From NCBI GenBank assembly GCA_013694495.1, contig JACDCH010000583.1, positions 1-6,292 on the forward strand: a DNA stretch of 6,292 bases, written 5' to 3'. The notes below the pieces were generated by a model. The model worked only from the letters and a program-made list of their open reading frames with translations, ran no database searches and was not told where the DNA came from. This DNA comes from Acidimicrobiia bacterium. GTDB taxonomy: Bacteria > Actinomycetota > Acidimicrobiia > Acidimicrobiales > JACDCH01. The translations under genes and the position numbers were made by a program. The stretch's first letter is position 1. Each line of letters opens with the position of its first letter. Below are positions 4,886 to 6,292 of the stretch, piece after piece.

Positions 4886-6292
4886 GCCACCTCGCCCCAC
4901 GGGCTCGGAAGGCCGAGCTTGCCGGGGTTCAGGATGCCGTTCGGGTCGAGAGCCTGCTTGGTGGCGGCGAGGACGTCGAAGGCAGGACCCAGCGCGTCGC
5001 GCATGAAGCGGCCCCGGGCGAGCCCGACGCCGTGGTGGTGGCTGATGGCCGCGCCGGCGGCAAGGGCGGCGCCCTGGCCGGCGTCCCACAGCGCCTTGTG
5101 GTGCTCGGTGCGCTCGTCGGTGCCGCTCCCGCCCACCTCCCCGGTGTCGACCTTGCCCGCGAACGTGAAGTACAGGCAGGCGCCGTCCGGATAGGAGTGG
5201 CTCTGGTGGGCGCTGGCGGCCATCGCCCCCGGCACCGCCATGAGCGCGCCGCAGGTGGCCTCGTAGATGCCGGGGAGGTCGCGCCACCGCCCGGTGACCT
5301 CCATCGTGTCGACGACGTAGCCCCGGCTGATCAGCGCCTCGAGGGCGGCGACGTCGTTGCGCTTGGCCCACCAGCGGTCGACGAGCTCCTCGTCCATCTC
5401 CGTGGCGCCGGCGTCGGCGCACACCTCGTCGACCATCCCCAGCGTCAGCTCGACGAGCGCCTCGTGCCCCTCGTCGCGGGCCAGGAGGAGGTGCACGCCG
5501 TCGGGGGTCTGGTAGCTCCGGTGGGCCTCGGTGGCGTCGTAGAGCCGGAGGACCGCCGGGTGGGCACCGCCCTGCACGATGCGGCGCTGGGCGTCGAGGG
5601 CGGCCGCGAACGAGGGGAAGCCCCACGCCGCTTGGTCGTGCGACTCGGGCGCGCGGTGCAGCCGCAGGCGGGCACCGGTGATGACGCCGAGGGTGCCCTC
5701 GCTACCCACGAAGAGCTGGTTCAGGTCGGGGCCGGCGGCCTGGCGGGGGAAGCCACCGGTGCGGAGCTGCCGGCCGTCGGCGAGCACCACGTCGAGGCCG
5801 ATGACGATGTCCTCGATCTTCCCGTAGCGGCCCGACAGCTGGCCGGCGCCGCGGCAGGCGAGCCATCCTCCGACCGTCGACAGGTCGATCGACTGCGGGA
5901 AGTGGCCGACGGTGACGCCGTGGTCGCGCTGCAGCTCCTCCTCGAGCGGAGTGCCGAACGTGCCGGCCCGCACGTCGAGCACGAGCGAGGTGACGTCGAC
6001 GTCGACGATGCCGGAGAGCCGGGTGAGGTCGAGCACCACGCCGCCGTGCACGGGCACGCTGCCGCCGAGCACGCCGCTGCGGCCCGCCGCCGCCGTGACC
6101 GGCACCCGGGCCGAGTTGCAGACGGCGAGGATGGCGGCCACCTCGGCGCCGTCGGCGGGCCGGCAGACCACGTCGGCCAGCGCCGCGACCTCACCCGCGG
6201 TGGCCCAGCACATCGCCAGCGGCCACCAGTCGCGGCTCGCCTCGGCCAGCGCCGCCGGGTCGGTGACGACCTCCGAGCACGCGCTCTCGAGG
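4879..6292 (-). CDS. AGPS-like FAD-linked oxidoreductase, 5' end cut by the window
   Basis: The frame is open to the right edge, giving 470 visible residues; the start lies outside. An ATG at 6213 is internal, because conserved-looking sequence (DPAALAEASRDWWPLA) precedes it in frame. The PCMH-type FAD domain spans about 40-215: FAD-contact loop AGRSGVLGGSVP (69-80), SIDLSTVGGWLACRGAG (134-150) with RYGKIEDIV (155-163), and FVGSEGTLGVIT (194-205). The cap domain carries DGACLYFTFAG (369-379), the triple-His motif SHHHGVG (417-423) and the end motif DPNGILNPGKLG (449-460). The triple-His and IYF-type motifs resemble alkyl-dihydroxyacetonephosphate synthase, where they line the active site; glycolate/lactate-type oxidases are the alternative family. 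The substrate is not determined. Coupling to a membrane protein and a glycerol-kinase-like enzyme suggests a glycerol-type or ether-lipid precursor pathway (inference). Confidence 0.85.
   Translation of the reverse strand, partial: LESACSEVVTDPAALAEASRDWWPLAMCWATAGEVAALADVVCRPADGAEVAAILAVCNSARVPVTAAAGRSGVLGGSVPVHGGVVLDLTRLSGIVDVDVTSLVLDVRAGTFGTPLEEELQRDHGVTVGHFPQSIDLSTVGGWLACRGAGQLSGRYGKIEDIVIGLDVVLADGRQLRTGGFPRQAAGPDLNQLFVGSEGTLGVITGARLRLHRAPESHDQAAWGFPSFAAALDAQRRIVQGGAHPAVLRLYDATEAHRSYQTPDGVHLLLARDEGHEALVELTLGMVDEVCADAGATEMDEELVDRWWAKRNDVAALEALISRGYVVDTMEVTGRWRDLPGIYEATCGALMAVPGAMAASAHQSHSYPDGACLYFTFAGKVDTGEVGGSGTDERTEHHKALWDAGQGAALAAGAAISHHHGVGLARGRFMRDALGPAFDVLAATKQALDPNGILNPGKLGLPSPWGEVAW

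Noticed and set aside
4886..5626. N-terminal extension of the membrane-protein frame back to 5626
   Set aside because: The extension is Arg/Pro-rich and lies out of frame inside the FAD enzyme; the hydrophobic protein starts at 4885 or 4882.

Overview
The window is a very GC-rich stretch of bacterial chromosome. Its codon use (third positions almost all G or C), frequent GTG starts, Tat-exported and lipobox-bearing proteins and a DUF3558-like fragment point to a high-GC actinobacterium. A lineage near Acidimicrobiia is plausible, but that placement is inference from gene content and not a direct reading.

Layout. At the left edge is the 3' end of a forward-strand gene for a small secreted DUF3558-like protein (1-401). 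Bases 402-865 hold no intact gene, but a GC3-rich coding signal runs forward through them and hops frame at least four times, each time as if one base were missing. This looks like a decayed gene or a gene broken by base-call errors. A GC-rich hairpin (815-836) follows the end of the reverse-strand cluster.

From 866 to the right edge, six genes are packed on the reverse strand. In transcription order they are: a 5'-truncated AGPS-like FAD-linked oxidoreductase (4879-6292); a four-helix membrane protein (4484-4885) that overlaps it by 7 bases; an FGGY kinase of the glycerol-kinase type (3039-4487) joined by an ATGA overlap; a 48-base gap; a type-1-copper cupredoxin lipoprotein (2478-2990); and two tandem exported ferritin-like proteins (1735-2445 and 866-1723). 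The second ferritin-like gene's ribosome-binding site overlaps the stop codon of the first.

Functionally there seem to be two modules that may share a transcript. The first is a cytoplasmic/membrane module for a glycerol-like or polyol-like substrate or ether-lipid precursor (FAD enzyme, membrane protein, kinase). The kinase keeps its catalytic base but lacks three residues that contact glycerol in E. coli GlpK, so glycerol may not be its substrate. The second is a cell-envelope metal/redox module: a copper electron carrier plus two Tat-exported four-helix-bundle proteins. In both of these the usual helix-2 ExxH metal motif reads HxxH. One appears to be released and the other anchored by lipid. 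The link between the modules, and the idea of a cupredoxin-ferritin redox partnership, are inferences from gene order.
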